From: Fidelibacterota bacterium
GTDB taxonomy: Bacteria > Marinisomatota > Marinisomatia > Marinisomatales > TCS55
Reading direction: 5' to 3'
DNA: 28,174 bases
NCBI GenBank assembly: GCA_004124535.1
Contig: SCKQ01000028.1
Span: 1 to 28,174, forward strand
This document shows, one piece after another, positions 1-8,381 of this stretch. The notes under the pieces were generated by a model. It made no database searches. It had not been told where the DNA came from and saw nothing but the letters and a program-made list of their open reading frames with translations. Each line of letters opens with the position of its first letter. Position 1 is the first letter of the stretch. A program made the position numbers and the translations under genes.

Positions 1-307
1 GACTTTCCATGGCAATCACGTCTGTAGCGCTACCGGGTACGGCCACTAATGCTTCCAAGTCAAATGGTAACGTTTCATTGGGCCATTCAAGTATACGGTA
101 TTTTAACTCATCACCAGATTCTGTAATAATCCCAATGCGGCCTTCGTATTCACGTTTATTATCATGGACTACGATCGTATGACCGCCAACAGTTGCGATA
201 CCACTAATTGCTGCGGAGCGTTCCTCGCCGACCAACTGCCAATCTTCATCCTGGGCAGATAAACTGCAAAACAGGATTGGAAGCATGAGAAATATTGTAT
301 AATTCAT
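1..307 (-). CDS. Secreted protein, N-terminal part (runs off the left edge)
   Basis: An uninterrupted frame of 102 codons runs leftwards from an ATG at 307 and leaves the window, so the C-terminus is missing. Residues 1-18 form a short signal peptide (hydrophobic ILFCSL followed by SAQ), so the product is probably exported. The mature start reads DEDWQLVGEE, then an ISGIA motif, a VVHDNK motif and a DLEALVAVPG motif near residue 88. Secreted beta-propeller proteins of the esterase-like phytase, SdiA-regulated or DUF3616 kind carry similar GIA / HDN / DLEA spacing, so a beta-propeller is my best guess, but family and substrate are not settled. It is the last minus-strand gene, separated from the HAD gene by 63 bases with no clear hairpin. 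Confidence 0.55.
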   Translation of the reverse strand, partial: MNYTIFLMLPILFCSLSAQDEDWQLVGEERSAAISGIATVGGHTIVVHDNKREYEGRIGIITESGDELKYRILEWPNETLPFDLEALVAVPGSATDVIAMES

Positions 308-370
308 ATAGTTTAACTGGGGATTGTCAAGATATGAAAATTACGTTATTACTTTGAATATTCAACTGTT

Positions 371-982
371 TCAATTCAGAAGGTTCATGATTCGTAGTGC
401 TTCAACTGTGCTTTTATGATCATGGTAATGGATTGTATGAAACCCAACATTTCTGGCTTGTGCAACATTTTCTTCCACATCATCAATCAATAATGATTCT
501 TCCGGTTTTGCTCCGGCCAACTTCAATGCTTTTAAATAAATCGCTTCATCCGGCTTTTTGCAGCCCAAGTCAAAGGAATAAAACGCCCGATTTACATTAT
601 TTTGAAAACTAAACCTACTAGCCACTTCATGCTTAATGTGCCGGTGGTTGGTATTGGATAGGAGGTATACATTATACGATTGTTTCAGTAAAGTTAGCAG
701 TGAGACAGTTTCAGTTTCCGCTACAATCAATTTATTCCAGCCCCGCCAGAAATCATCTTCTTTCAGGCAGTTTGGTTGGGGAAGAGCGTCTTTCACAGCC
801 CGGAAAAATTCATGATCGGTTAATTTGCCTATCTCGTATTGTTCATTAACATCATGAGGGAAATGATCTTTGATAACATCAATTGACAGGTCGGTACAAT
901 CACTCCAAAATTGTAATGACTGCAAATGGTCGATGTCCAGTAATACTCCTCCGATGTCAAAAAAGATGTGTTTAATTACCAT
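371..982 (-). CDS. HAD-superfamily phosphatase (YihX-like, subfamily IA)
   Basis: The protein has 203 residues, normal for a single-domain HAD-IA hydrolase. Motif I is FFDIGGVLLD with the nucleophile Asp9; Gly in place of the second Asp two residues later is typical of the YihX / glucose-1-phosphatase branch. Motif II is LLSNTN (Ser109), motif III is Lys143 in KKPDEA, and motif IV is the LLIDD pair at 167-168. A helical cap lies between motifs I and II. The expected activity is dephosphorylation of a small phosphorylated metabolite in the cytoplasm; the substrate cannot be read from sequence. The start codon overlaps the end of the upstream DNA glycosylase gene by 7 bases, so the two are probably translationally coupled. 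Confidence 0.85.
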   Translation of the reverse strand: MVIKHIFFDIGGVLLDIDHLQSLQFWSDCTDLSIDVIKDHFPHDVNEQYEIGKLTDHEFFRAVKDALPQPNCLKEDDFWRGWNKLIVAETETVSLLTLLKQSYNVYLLSNTNHRHIKHEVASRFSFQNNVNRAFYSFDLGCKKPDEAIYLKALKLAGAKPEESLLIDDVEENVAQARNVGFHTIHYHDHKSTVEALRIMNLLN

Positions 983-1596
983 TCAAAGGGGCCTTCCACT
1001 AAACGCCATAAATACCAAGACGCTAATGTCCGGTAGGGCCGCCAGGGTTCGGCTCTTTTGATCATGAAACCAGGATCGGGCAAATCATCCAGTTTACAAA
1101 ATAGCTGAAATCCTTTACGGATTCCCAGATCTGTCACAGGGAATACATCAGGGCGATGTAAAGTGAACATCAAAAACATTTCTGCCGTCCAGGGCCCCAC
1201 GCCCTTGATGGTTGTTAGCTTCTCAATTATTTCTTCATCCTGCAAAGAATCTATATTTTGAGTCACAGTTCCCGAATCAAAGGCCGCTGCAATATTATGT
1301 ATATATGCTGCTTTCTGATTTGATAAACCAACTGCTCGAAGTTGTTCATGTGTTTTAAAAAGGACGTCTTGTGGGGACGGATATTTCGTTGCAGAAAACA
1401 GGTCTTTAAATCTCTTATATATAGTCGATGCCGCTTTGCCGCTCAATTGCTGATAGACTATGGCACGAACCAGGGCCTCAAAATAATTTGATTCCTTGCG
1501 AAATTCCGGCTTTTCGAATTCTTTGATCAAGCGGGCCATTTTCCTGTCCGCCTTTTTTAAATGATTTAACCCTTTTTCAATATTCATTTTCCGCAA
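976..1596 (-). CDS. DNA-3-methyladenine glycosylase, AlkA type (HhH-GPD)
   Basis: A 206-residue HhH-GPD base-excision glycosylase. The helix-hairpin-helix is TIKGVGPWTAEM (about 129-140) and the catalytic Asp is 156 in FPVTDLGIR. The GPWTA form, lacking the Lys of the bifunctional Nth/OGG lyases, marks the monofunctional AlkA branch, which removes alkylated purines. No FeS-cluster cysteines are present. The protein is shorter than E. coli AlkA and lacks its N-terminal TBP-like domain, as in many short AlkA/MAG1-like enzymes. The start could be Met1 at 1596 or Met4 at 1587; both overlap the upstream methyltransferase gene, which ends at 1584. A pairing with ordinary DNA repair is not evident from the neighbours. 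Confidence 0.88.
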   Translation of the reverse strand: MRKMNIEKGLNHLKKADRKMARLIKEFEKPEFRKESNYFEALVRAIVYQQLSGKAASTIYKRFKDLFSATKYPSPQDVLFKTHEQLRAVGLSNQKAAYIHNIAAAFDSGTVTQNIDSLQDEEIIEKLTTIKGVGPWTAEMFLMFTLHRPDVFPVTDLGIRKGFQLFCKLDDLPDPGFMIKRAEPWRPYRTLASWYLWRLVEGPFEW

Positions 1597-2324
1597 ATGT
1601 AAATCTGTAATTGGCTTTCGGGGCCCAATGGTGTTTTATCATAATCGCCGTATTTTTCCCTGATCACTAAACCGGCATCATTTAACAGTCTGTCCATAGT
1701 ATCTGGGAAAATCATGTGCATATCAAACTGGAATACTTTAGGGTCATCTTCACCTTCGTTATTGAAATACCATTGAATGTGGTTGATTTGAGTTTCACTG
1801 TTATATTCGTTTGTTTCGCTTACAATACAGTACGTTCCATCAGAATAATCAAATTCCATGACATAATATTTTTGCTTATCTCGATAAAGAAAAAGCGGAT
1901 CGGGAACAAATGTATCAATTAAAAACGTGCCATAATCTGCCAAGTGCCAGCGTACACACGATAAAAAGGACAGGACTTCGTCGTTGGTCAACAAATGAAA
2001 AATGGAATTGAAGCCGATGAATATGAATTGGAACTGCTGATTAAGATCGAAGCTCCGCATATCCCCTTCCAACACACTCGCTTTTGAATCAAATGTTTCA
2101 AGTTTTTGTCGGGCTGACTTGACAAAAGCTGGGTTGCATTCTATTCCCGTATAGGTATGCCCATTCTCCAAGATGGGCAAAGCTAATCGACCTGTTCCAG
2201 CGCCTAATTCGAGAACTGGACTACCATATTCATCTGCGGTATTGGCAATAAATTCTATATCATTTGTTTTCCACCAGTACGCTGCGTCGTACAGTTCCGG
2301 ATCAGAGTAGATATCTTTGATCAA
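1584..2324 (-). CDS. Class I SAM-dependent methyltransferase, substrate unknown
   Basis: The product has 246 residues with a Rossmann-type SAM site: motif I VLELGAGTG (37-45) followed by the acidic residue in YTGIEC. A GDMRSF stretch fits motif II, and IFIGFNSIFHL fits the post-motif. This arrangement (D.G.GTGR...GIE, later DMR and FN.IFHL) is common in small-molecule methyltransferases of the Methyltransf_25 kind. The substrate is not deducible. The gene begins 6 bases after the stop of the Xaa-Pro peptidase gene and overlaps the glycosylase gene by 13 bases, so it sits inside the minus-strand operon. No signal peptide or membrane segment is visible. Confidence 0.8.
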   Translation of the reverse strand: MIKDIYSDPELYDAAYWWKTNDIEFIANTADEYGSPVLELGAGTGRLALPILENGHTYTGIECNPAFVKSARQKLETFDSKASVLEGDMRSFDLNQQFQFIFIGFNSIFHLLTNDEVLSFLSCVRWHLADYGTFLIDTFVPDPLFLYRDKQKYYVMEFDYSDGTYCIVSETNEYNSETQINHIQWYFNNEGEDDPKVFQFDMHMIFPDTMDRLLNDAGLVIREKYGDYDKTPLGPESQLQIYICGK

Positions 2325-2330
2325 AGGGAA

Positions 2331-3413
2331 TTAATTAAGAACCACTAGATCCTTGGTGGTTTTATTCAGTATCTCGCATCCACCTTCTTTAATGATCACA
2401 TCATCTTCAATGCGTACGCCACCCCATCCGGCCAGATAAATTCCGGGTTCGATGGTCACCACATTGTTTACTGCCAGAGTTTGTGTACTCAATTGGCTCA
2501 TGCGCGGTTCGGTGTGGATTTCCAATCCAAGGCCGTGACCGGTGCCGTGATTGTAATATTCTCCATAGCCCCGTTCTGTGATATAATCACGTGTAATACT
2601 GTCCATATCCTTGCAGGACATTCCCGCTTTGGCTGCATCACATCCCGCTTGTTGTGACCCTTTAACAGTATTATAGATCTCATAATGCTTATCCGTTGCT
2701 TCACCCACAACCGGCGTGCGGGTCATATCCGCATGGTAACCAGCATACTTGGCTGCTGCATCAATAACAATAAAATCACCTTTTTCAAATGGTCTGTCAC
2801 CGGGGACAGCATGGGGCAATGCACTATTCGGGCCACCAGCCACAATGGGCGAATATGCTTCGCCGTCGCTCTCTTGGCGGTATCGCAGAACCAGATGGTT
2901 GGCCACTTCCTTTTCAGTGGTGCCGGGTGTAAGCATGGGTAAAATTTCTTCATAAATAACATCGGTGATTTCCACAGCAGTGCGGATGGCATCCAGTTCT
3001 GACTGGTCTTTTACCGCCTGCAGGTTTTCCATCAGCATGGTAGTGGATTCCCAGCTTACATTTGGCAAGGTATCTGACATTTCCTTGAATCGGCTTACAC
3101 TGGTATGATCGCTTTCAAAGGCGAGCTTTAAACCATTTTTAATCAAATTGTTTTTTTCGATAATTGAAATATGCGTACCAAAATCAATAAATCGCTGAAG
3201 GCCCTTGACTTGATTTGTGGATTGGACATCGTAACGGCCATCCGAAATAAAATATGATCCTTCCGGCGTGATGAGGCAGGAGGCTGCGGACCCTGTAAAA
3301 CCACAAAGATAACGGATGCTGGTCAGGTTTACCAACAGGATTCCATCAAAACCCTGCTCAGCAAGTTTATTTTTTAATATATTTTGACGTTTGTTAAAAA
3401 TCTGTTCACTCAT
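2331..3413 (-). CDS. Xaa-Pro aminopeptidase / dipeptidase, M24B family
   Basis: A 360-residue two-domain pita-bread metallopeptidase. The N-terminal creatinase-like domain covers roughly 1-130 (LTSIRYLCGFTGS near 30-42). The catalytic domain carries all five metal ligands: Asp218 (VIDAA), Asp229 (HADMTR), His293 (GTGHGLGLEIH), Glu322 (TIEPGIY) and Glu336 (RIEDD). Length and motifs match short-form PepP/YpdF/PepQ proteins, which remove residues in front of proline from peptides. The precise specificity (aminopeptidase or prolidase) is not decidable here. The gene starts one base after the TPR gene stop and is followed 6 bases later by a methyltransferase. Confidence 0.9.
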   Translation of the reverse strand: MSEQIFNKRQNILKNKLAEQGFDGILLVNLTSIRYLCGFTGSAASCLITPEGSYFISDGRYDVQSTNQVKGLQRFIDFGTHISIIEKNNLIKNGLKLAFESDHTSVSRFKEMSDTLPNVSWESTTMLMENLQAVKDQSELDAIRTAVEITDVIYEEILPMLTPGTTEKEVANHLVLRYRQESDGEAYSPIVAGGPNSALPHAVPGDRPFEKGDFIVIDAAAKYAGYHADMTRTPVVGEATDKHYEIYNTVKGSQQAGCDAAKAGMSCKDMDSITRDYITERGYGEYYNHGTGHGLGLEIHTEPRMSQLSTQTLAVNNVVTIEPGIYLAGWGGVRIEDDVIIKEGGCEILNKTTKDLVVLN

Positions 3414-3414
3414 T

Positions 3415-4044
3415 CTAATCTTCCATTTTTTTTATAATATCTTGTTTTTCGCTTTGAATACGTTTTGTATCTGCCCCTTTTCTCTCCAGCATATCCAGAA
3501 CGGTTAACGCTTGATGATTCAGGCCCTGATTGCGCAAAACAGTTACCATGGTAAACGTGGCCAGCCTTTGGTTGATTTCAATACTGTTATTTCCTTTGTG
3601 TGGGGCATCTTTCTTAATCTTTTTTACTTTTCTCTGCGGCTTTTTCATCTCAAAACTATTTACCAATTCGCGAGCTGTTTGGTTGCTGGGATCCCATTTT
3701 AAAACCTGCTGCCATGTTTTCATAACTGTTGCTTCTGAACGTTGCAATTCAGTTTGTATTTCAGCCAAGCCGGTAGCAGCCTGTAAATGCACTGTACCAT
3801 TTTTTAACACAGATTTGAAGGATTGTTCAGCTTTCTGGAGGTCGCCGTCAGATCGATTCGCCTGGCCCAGAATAAAAAGGCCATCAGCGTTTTTTGGGTG
3901 GTATTCCAGTCCGATCGCACATACTTTGCGGGCCCGTTCCAGATCACCATCTTTTAAATAATGATCAGCCAAAACAGGAAATAAATGTGTCTCAAAATTA
4001 TCGGCAAAATGAAGTTCCAAAGCGGTGCGATTGGAGAGATCCAT
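3415..4044 (-). CDS. Tetratricopeptide-repeat protein
   Basis: A 209-residue soluble protein with TPR-like helices. Residues about 23-90 contain at least two repeats with the characteristic A..LG/G...P..A...LG pattern (LADHYLKDGDLERARKVCA, then GLFILGQANRSDGDLQKAE). A basic linker around 133-150 (KPQRKVKKIKKDAP) separates these from a further helical pair near the C-terminus. No signal peptide is present, so it is probably cytoplasmic, with a protein-protein interaction role. The partner is unknown. It lies 2 bases after the B12-binding protein gene and 1 base before the peptidase gene, so co-transcription is nearly certain. Confidence 0.75.
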   Translation of the reverse strand: MDLSNRTALELHFADNFETHLFPVLADHYLKDGDLERARKVCAIGLEYHPKNADGLFILGQANRSDGDLQKAEQSFKSVLKNGTVHLQAATGLAEIQTELQRSEATVMKTWQQVLKWDPSNQTARELVNSFEMKKPQRKVKKIKKDAPHKGNNSIEINQRLATFTMVTVLRNQGLNHQALTVLDMLERKGADTKRIQSEKQDIIKKMED

Positions 4045-4046
4045 GC

Positions 4047-4451
4047 TCAGCGGCGGTTGGTTTGCACCCAGTCTGTTATATAATCGATGGTATCCTGGAC
4101 CGGGGTGCCGGGACCGAATAACTTACCCACGCCAATACTGTTCAATGCAGTCATATCATTTTCCGGAATGATACCGCCCCCGGTTAGCAGAACATCATCC
4201 AGGCCTTTATCCTTCATCAATTCCACAACTTTAGTAAAAATAGTCATATGGGCATTATTCAGGCTGGAGAGCGCAATAACATCCACATCTTCCTGCAATG
4301 CGGCAGAAACGATCATTTCCGGAGTCTGGCGCAGGCCAAGATAGATCACTTCCATCCCGGCATCTCGATAGGCCGATGCCAAGATCTTAATTCCGCGATC
4401 ATGACCGTCCAGGCCGGGCTTGGCCATCAATATTCTGATTTTGCGTTCCAT
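4047..4451 (-). CDS. Stand-alone B12-binding subunit of methylmalonyl-CoA mutase type
   Basis: The 134-residue protein is just the cobalamin-binding domain of methylmalonyl-CoA mutase and related acyl-CoA mutases. The base-off/His-on signature is complete: DGHDRG at 15-20 with His17 as the lower axial ligand, SSL at 62-64, and GGG at 91-93. The opening [10 protein letters not shown] and the LLTGGGIIP block are typical of the mutase C-terminal domain rather than of methyltransferase corrinoid proteins. It would pair with a separate catalytic TIM-barrel subunit, not present in this window. Together with the propionyl-CoA synthetase-like gene at the right edge it suggests propionate/methylmalonyl-CoA metabolism, but the two genes are 23 kb apart. 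Confidence 0.9.
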   Translation of the reverse strand: MERKIRILMAKPGLDGHDRGIKILASAYRDAGMEVIYLGLRQTPEMIVSAALQEDVDVIALSSLNNAHMTIFTKVVELMKDKGLDDVLLTGGGIIPENDMTALNSIGVGKLFGPGTPVQDTIDYITDWVQTNRR

Positions 4452-4509
4452 TAGATTTAACTCGGTGTAAGGAAAATTACAACGTTCCCTTTAACGAATT
4501 CAGTATATT

Positions 4510-4953
4510 TCAATCCCTGCTGTTTAGTACAATTGTTACCGGTCCGTCGTTTTGAATGTTTACATTCATCATAGCTCCAAATTCTCCTGATTGAACAGGA
4601 ACACCTTGACCTTCCAGCTTTTTCATGAAATCCTCATAAAGTGCCAAACCTTTTTCCGGTGGCGCTGCTCGGATAAAACTGGGTCGTCTGCCTTTGTGTG
4701 TATCCGCGCATAAAGTAAACTGGCTTACCACCAGCGCGGCGCCATGCACATCTTTGACAGATAGATTCAATTTATCATTTTCATCATTAAAGATGCGCAA
4801 ACCAGCTATCTTTTTTACCAGGAAATCAGCGTCATCCTCATCGTCGTCGCCCATTACACCCAACAGAATGACGAGGCCTTGATCAATTTTACCAGCTAAC
4901 CGACCATCAATGGTTACATTTCCGGATGTAACGCGCTGCAAGACTGCAATCAA
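4510..4953 (-). CDS. dtd: D-aminoacyl-tRNA deacylase
   Basis: At 147 residues this is the usual size of DTD. Both active-site signatures are present: SQFTL at 77-81 and the Gly-cisPro motif in NDGPVT at 135-140. The enzyme hydrolyses D-amino acids (and glycine on tRNA-Ala) from mischarged tRNAs in the cytoplasm. The ATG overlaps the dnaE stop by 4 bases, so it is translationally coupled to the replicase gene. The 58-base gap that follows before the B12-binding gene shows no obvious hairpin. Confidence 0.95.
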   Translation of the reverse strand: MIAVLQRVTSGNVTIDGRLAGKIDQGLVILLGVMGDDDEDDADFLVKKIAGLRIFNDENDKLNLSVKDVHGAALVVSQFTLCADTHKGRRPSFIRAAPPEKGLALYEDFMKKLEGQGVPVQSGEFGAMMNVNIQNDGPVTIVLNSRD

Positions 4954-7900
4954 TTAGAGACCCAGATGTTATCCTTGCCATAAATATCACGCAGCTTTTT
5001 AATGAATTCTCTGCCTGATGAAACACGAATATTATGGGCAAAAATACGTTGCTCTTTCCTTTCATCAACCGAAACATGAAACAATAACCCGCAGCTGCCA
5101 TGGTGTTTTTGTACCAGTGCATTTATAGCATCTACATCATCAGGGGTCATTTTTTCTGGTTCTAAACGGATATTCAGATGCTTGGCGTAATAATCACGGG
5201 CTTTATCTAAGGCAACGATCTCATCAGCGATTATTTTCAGATCACTGAAATCTGACGTATCTGTTTGTCTGCCGCTGACAAAGATTATTTCATCATTATC
5301 CAAAAGGTCCTTATACTTATCAAAAACAGAGCTGAAAGCGAGTATTTCAGCTTGACCCCCAAGGCATTCAAGTTTAAAAAAGGCCATCTGGTTATTTTTG
5401 CGGTCAAAATGAAGTCTTAATTCCTGAACGGAACCACCAATACGGACAGTCTCCCGTTTTAATTCTTCTACATTTTCAGTGAAGTCAAAATTGCTGAATT
5501 CTTCCAGGTCTTCGGCATATTTCAAAAGCGGATGACCGGAGAGGTATAAACCCAAAACCTCTTTTTCCTTCTGCAGGGAAACACTGTCTGTCCAGCTTTC
5601 AGCGCTAACTAACGCTGGGATCATTGCGGAATGGCCGTTGGATGCTTGGCCAAAAAGATCTTCCTGGTTACGATGTCTGTTTTCCTGGATCTGCTGGCCG
5701 TATTTTAAGGCAATATCGATTGTAGCAAATTTTTCCGCCCTTGTGCCTGCTAGGCTGTCCATGGCACCGGCCATAATAAGACTTTCTAATACCTTTTTAT
5801 TGACCACTCGCAGACCAACACGTGAGGTGAAATCTAACAGGGATTCAAAAGGGCCGTCTTTATCACGTGTTTCCAAGATATGTTCAAGCGCTTTAGCTCC
5901 TACATTTTTAATTGCATTTAATCCAAAAGAGATTGTTTTTTTATTTACAGGGTGAAAATGAATATCAGATACATTTACATCCGGAGCATCCACAGTGATC
6001 TTTAGTTTTGTGCATTCATTGATCAAAATTACCACCCGGTCAATGTTAGACATTTCACTGGTGAGGTTTGCTGCCATAAATTCCGCAGGATAATGGGTCT
6101 TCAACCAAGCCGTTTGGTAGGCTACATATGCATAGGCTGTGGAGTGACTTTTGTTAAATCCATATTTCGCAAATTTTTCGATCAAGGTATAAATGTCTTC
6201 GGCTATTTTACGGTTGACGCCGTTTGCTATCGCTCCATTAATGAACTCCGTTTTCATTTCATCCATGAGCTCTTTTATCTTTTTACCCATGGCACGGCGC
6301 ATGATGTCCGCTTCAGCAAGACTAAACTTGGCAATTTCGTGGGCAATCTGCATGACTTGTTCCTGGTAAACGATAATACCGTAGGTCTCTTCTAAAATAT
6401 GCTCAAGGGCAGGATGGATATAGGTGATCTTTTTCTTGCCGTGCTTGCGTTTGATAAAATTATCGATATTTTCCATGGGGCCCGGACGGTATAATGCATT
6501 CATGGCAATTAGGTCTTCAATCTGGGTGGGTTTCAATTTTTTCAGGAATTCGCGCATACCGGAAGATTCAAACTGGAAAACACCTGTAGTTATTCCCTTA
6601 GCAAATAGTTTATACACCGAGGAATCTTCCATGTCAATTTTGGCAATGTCGATTTTTACACCACGTTGCTTCAACAGCTTAATCGTGTGATCGATCACAG
6701 TCAAATTTCGAAGGCCAAGGAAATCCATTTTTAACAATCCTAGTGCTTCCAGTCCTTTCATATCATACTGACTGGTAATATCGCCCGTGTTTGTTTTGAA
6801 CAGCGGTGTAAAGTCTGTTAAATCTCCTGGTGTGACTACAACACCGGCAGCATGTGTGGATGCGTGGCGGTTCATACCTTCAAGAGTCAGGGCATGGTCT
6901 ATCAACTCCTTATATTTTCCTTCGGCAGCTTCCCGCATATCAGGACTTTGGCTCAAGGCCTGCTGCAAAGTTACAAATGGCCCTATAGGAATCATTTTGG
7001 CTACTTTGTCAACCTCCCCAAACGAAAAACCAAGGACACGGCCTACATCTCGTACAGCTTGGCGTGCTTTCATTTTTCCAAATGTAATAATCTGTGTTAC
7101 AGAATTATCACCGTATTGCTGTTTAATATAATCGATGACCTCACTCCGACGCTCAATACAAAAATCGATGTCAATGTCTGGGAGGCTGATACGATCCGGA
7201 TTTAGAAATCGTTCAAACAGCAGGTTATGCCTCATCGGATCTATGGTCGTTATATCCAGAGCATAAGACACCAGGCTTCCAGCAGCAGAACCCCTGCCTG
7301 GACCCACAGGTATACCATTGTCTTTTGCATATTTCACAAAATCCATTGTTATTAAAAAATATCCTGCAAAACCCATTTTCTGGATTACGTCTAATTCATG
7401 ATCCAATCGGCCCTGCAGATCCGTTGTGATGTCTCCATAAATATTCCGAACACCTTCATCACATAAATACCGCAAATACTCATTAGGGTTTTGGGAGGGT
7501 GCGTCTTCCGGTATAGGAAATGTAGGTAAATGATATTTACCCATAGGTAGTTCAAGATCGATGCTGTCAGCGATTTTGCGTGTATTTTCCAAAGCATCTG
7601 GATAATCCTTGAACAGTTTATACATATCATCCTGTGTCTTGAAGTAAAACTCCGGTGTGGCATAGCGCAGGCGATTGGGGTCATCCCTTTCCTTGCCGGT
7701 GCCGAGACAGATATGTATATCATGGGCTTCCCAATGTTCATGTTTGGCATAGTGGGCATCGTTAGTGGCAACAAGCGGCAAATCCAATTCTCGGGCCAGT
7801 TTGGTTATCAATTCCACATTACGCACTTCGGCATCAATGCCATGATTTTGAATTTCTAGATAATATCGCCCTGGGAACATTTCGGCAAATTCCAGTGCGG

Positions 7901-8381
7901 TTGCTTTGGCACCTTCCCAATCTCCTGCTAACAGTTTTTCCGGCACTTCCCCTTTTAAACAACCTGATGAACAAATAAGACCTTCACTGTGTTCTTTTAG
8001 TAATTCTTTATCAATGCGGGGACGATAATAGAATCCTTCTAAATAGCCAATTGTAACCAATTTCATCAGGTTGCGATATCCGGCGAAATTCTGGGCCAGT
8101 AAAATGAGATGATTATTTCCCCATCCACCTTCTGCCCGTGGTTTCTTATCAAAACGGCTACCATGGGCGACGTAGATCTCACAGCCAATAATGGGTTTTA
8201 CACCGGCTTTTTTCGCTGATTTATAATAGGGGACTACACTAAACATATTGCCATGTTCAGTGAGCGCCACCGAATCCATTTTCAGATCATCGATGGTATT
8301 CACCAGCGTCTGGACGGTTTGGGCGCCGTCTAATAGACTGTAGTCTGAATGGTTGTGTAAATGGACAAACTCAGCGGACAT
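4950..8381 (-). CDS. dnaE: DNA polymerase III alpha subunit
   Basis: A 1143-residue replicative polymerase of the DnaE type. The N-terminal PHP domain begins HLHNHSDYS and keeps the full set of nine metal-ligand positions (H9, H11, D18, H43, E68, H91, C141, D208, H210). The polymerase core has GPGRGSAAGSLV near 360-371, the catalytic Asp pair in PDIDIDF (402-406), and the third Asp in KMDFLGL. Fingers, thumb, tandem HhH (LIMAGAMDSL region) and an OB-fold C-terminus follow. No intein or frameshift interrupts it. It overlaps the upstream prenyltransferase gene by 11 bases and the downstream dtd gene by 4. The intact PHP site suggests a proofreading-capable domain, unlike E. coli DnaE. Confidence 0.97.
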   Translation of the reverse strand: MSAEFVHLHNHSDYSLLDGAQTVQTLVNTIDDLKMDSVALTEHGNMFSVVPYYKSAKKAGVKPIIGCEIYVAHGSRFDKKPRAEGGWGNNHLILLAQNFAGYRNLMKLVTIGYLEGFYYRPRIDKELLKEHSEGLICSSGCLKGEVPEKLLAGDWEGAKATALEFAEMFPGRYYLEIQNHGIDAEVRNVELITKLARELDLPLVATNDAHYAKHEHWEAHDIHICLGTGKERDDPNRLRYATPEFYFKTQDDMYKLFKDYPDALENTRKIADSIDLELPMGKYHLPTFPIPEDAPSQNPNEYLRYLCDEGVRNIYGDITTDLQGRLDHELDVIQKMGFAGYFLITMDFVKYAKDNGIPVGPGRGSAAGSLVSYALDITTIDPMRHNLLFERFLNPDRISLPDIDIDFCIERRSEVIDYIKQQYGDNSVTQIITFGKMKARQAVRDVGRVLGFSFGEVDKVAKMIPIGPFVTLQQALSQSPDMREAAEGKYKELIDHALTLEGMNRHASTHAAGVVVTPGDLTDFTPLFKTNTGDITSQYDMKGLEALGLLKMDFLGLRNLTVIDHTIKLLKQRGVKIDIAKIDMEDSSVYKLFAKGITTGVFQFESSGMREFLKKLKPTQIEDLIAMNALYRPGPMENIDNFIKRKHGKKKITYIHPALEHILEETYGIIVYQEQVMQIAHEIAKFSLAEADIMRRAMGKKIKELMDEMKTEFINGAIANGVNRKIAEDIYTLIEKFAKYGFNKSHSTAYAYVAYQTAWLKTHYPAEFMAANLTSEMSNIDRVVILINECTKLKITVDAPDVNVSDIHFHPVNKKTISFGLNAIKNVGAKALEHILETRDKDGPFESLLDFTSRVGLRVVNKKVLESLIMAGAMDSLAGTRAEKFATIDIALKYGQQIQENRHRNQEDLFGQASNGHSAMIPALVSAESWTDSVSLQKEKEVLGLYLSGHPLLKYAEDLEEFSNFDFTENVEELKRETVRIGGSVQELRLHFDRKNNQMAFFKLECLGGQAEILAFSSVFDKYKDLLDNDEIIFVSGRQTDTSDFSDLKIIADEIVALDKARDYYAKHLNIRLEPEKMTPDDVDAINALVQKHHGSCGLLFHVSVDERKEQRIFAHNIRVSSGREFIKKLRDIYGKDNIWVSN

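Noticed and set aside
3530..3961. 143-codon plus-strand open frame
   Set aside because: It is wholly antisense to the TPR gene, which has repeat signatures and tight operon spacing. No start context or motif supports the plus-strand frame.
4950..8381. Intein in dnaE
   Set aside because: The protein has the normal DnaE length and the PDIDIDF region is uninterrupted, with no splicing motifs.
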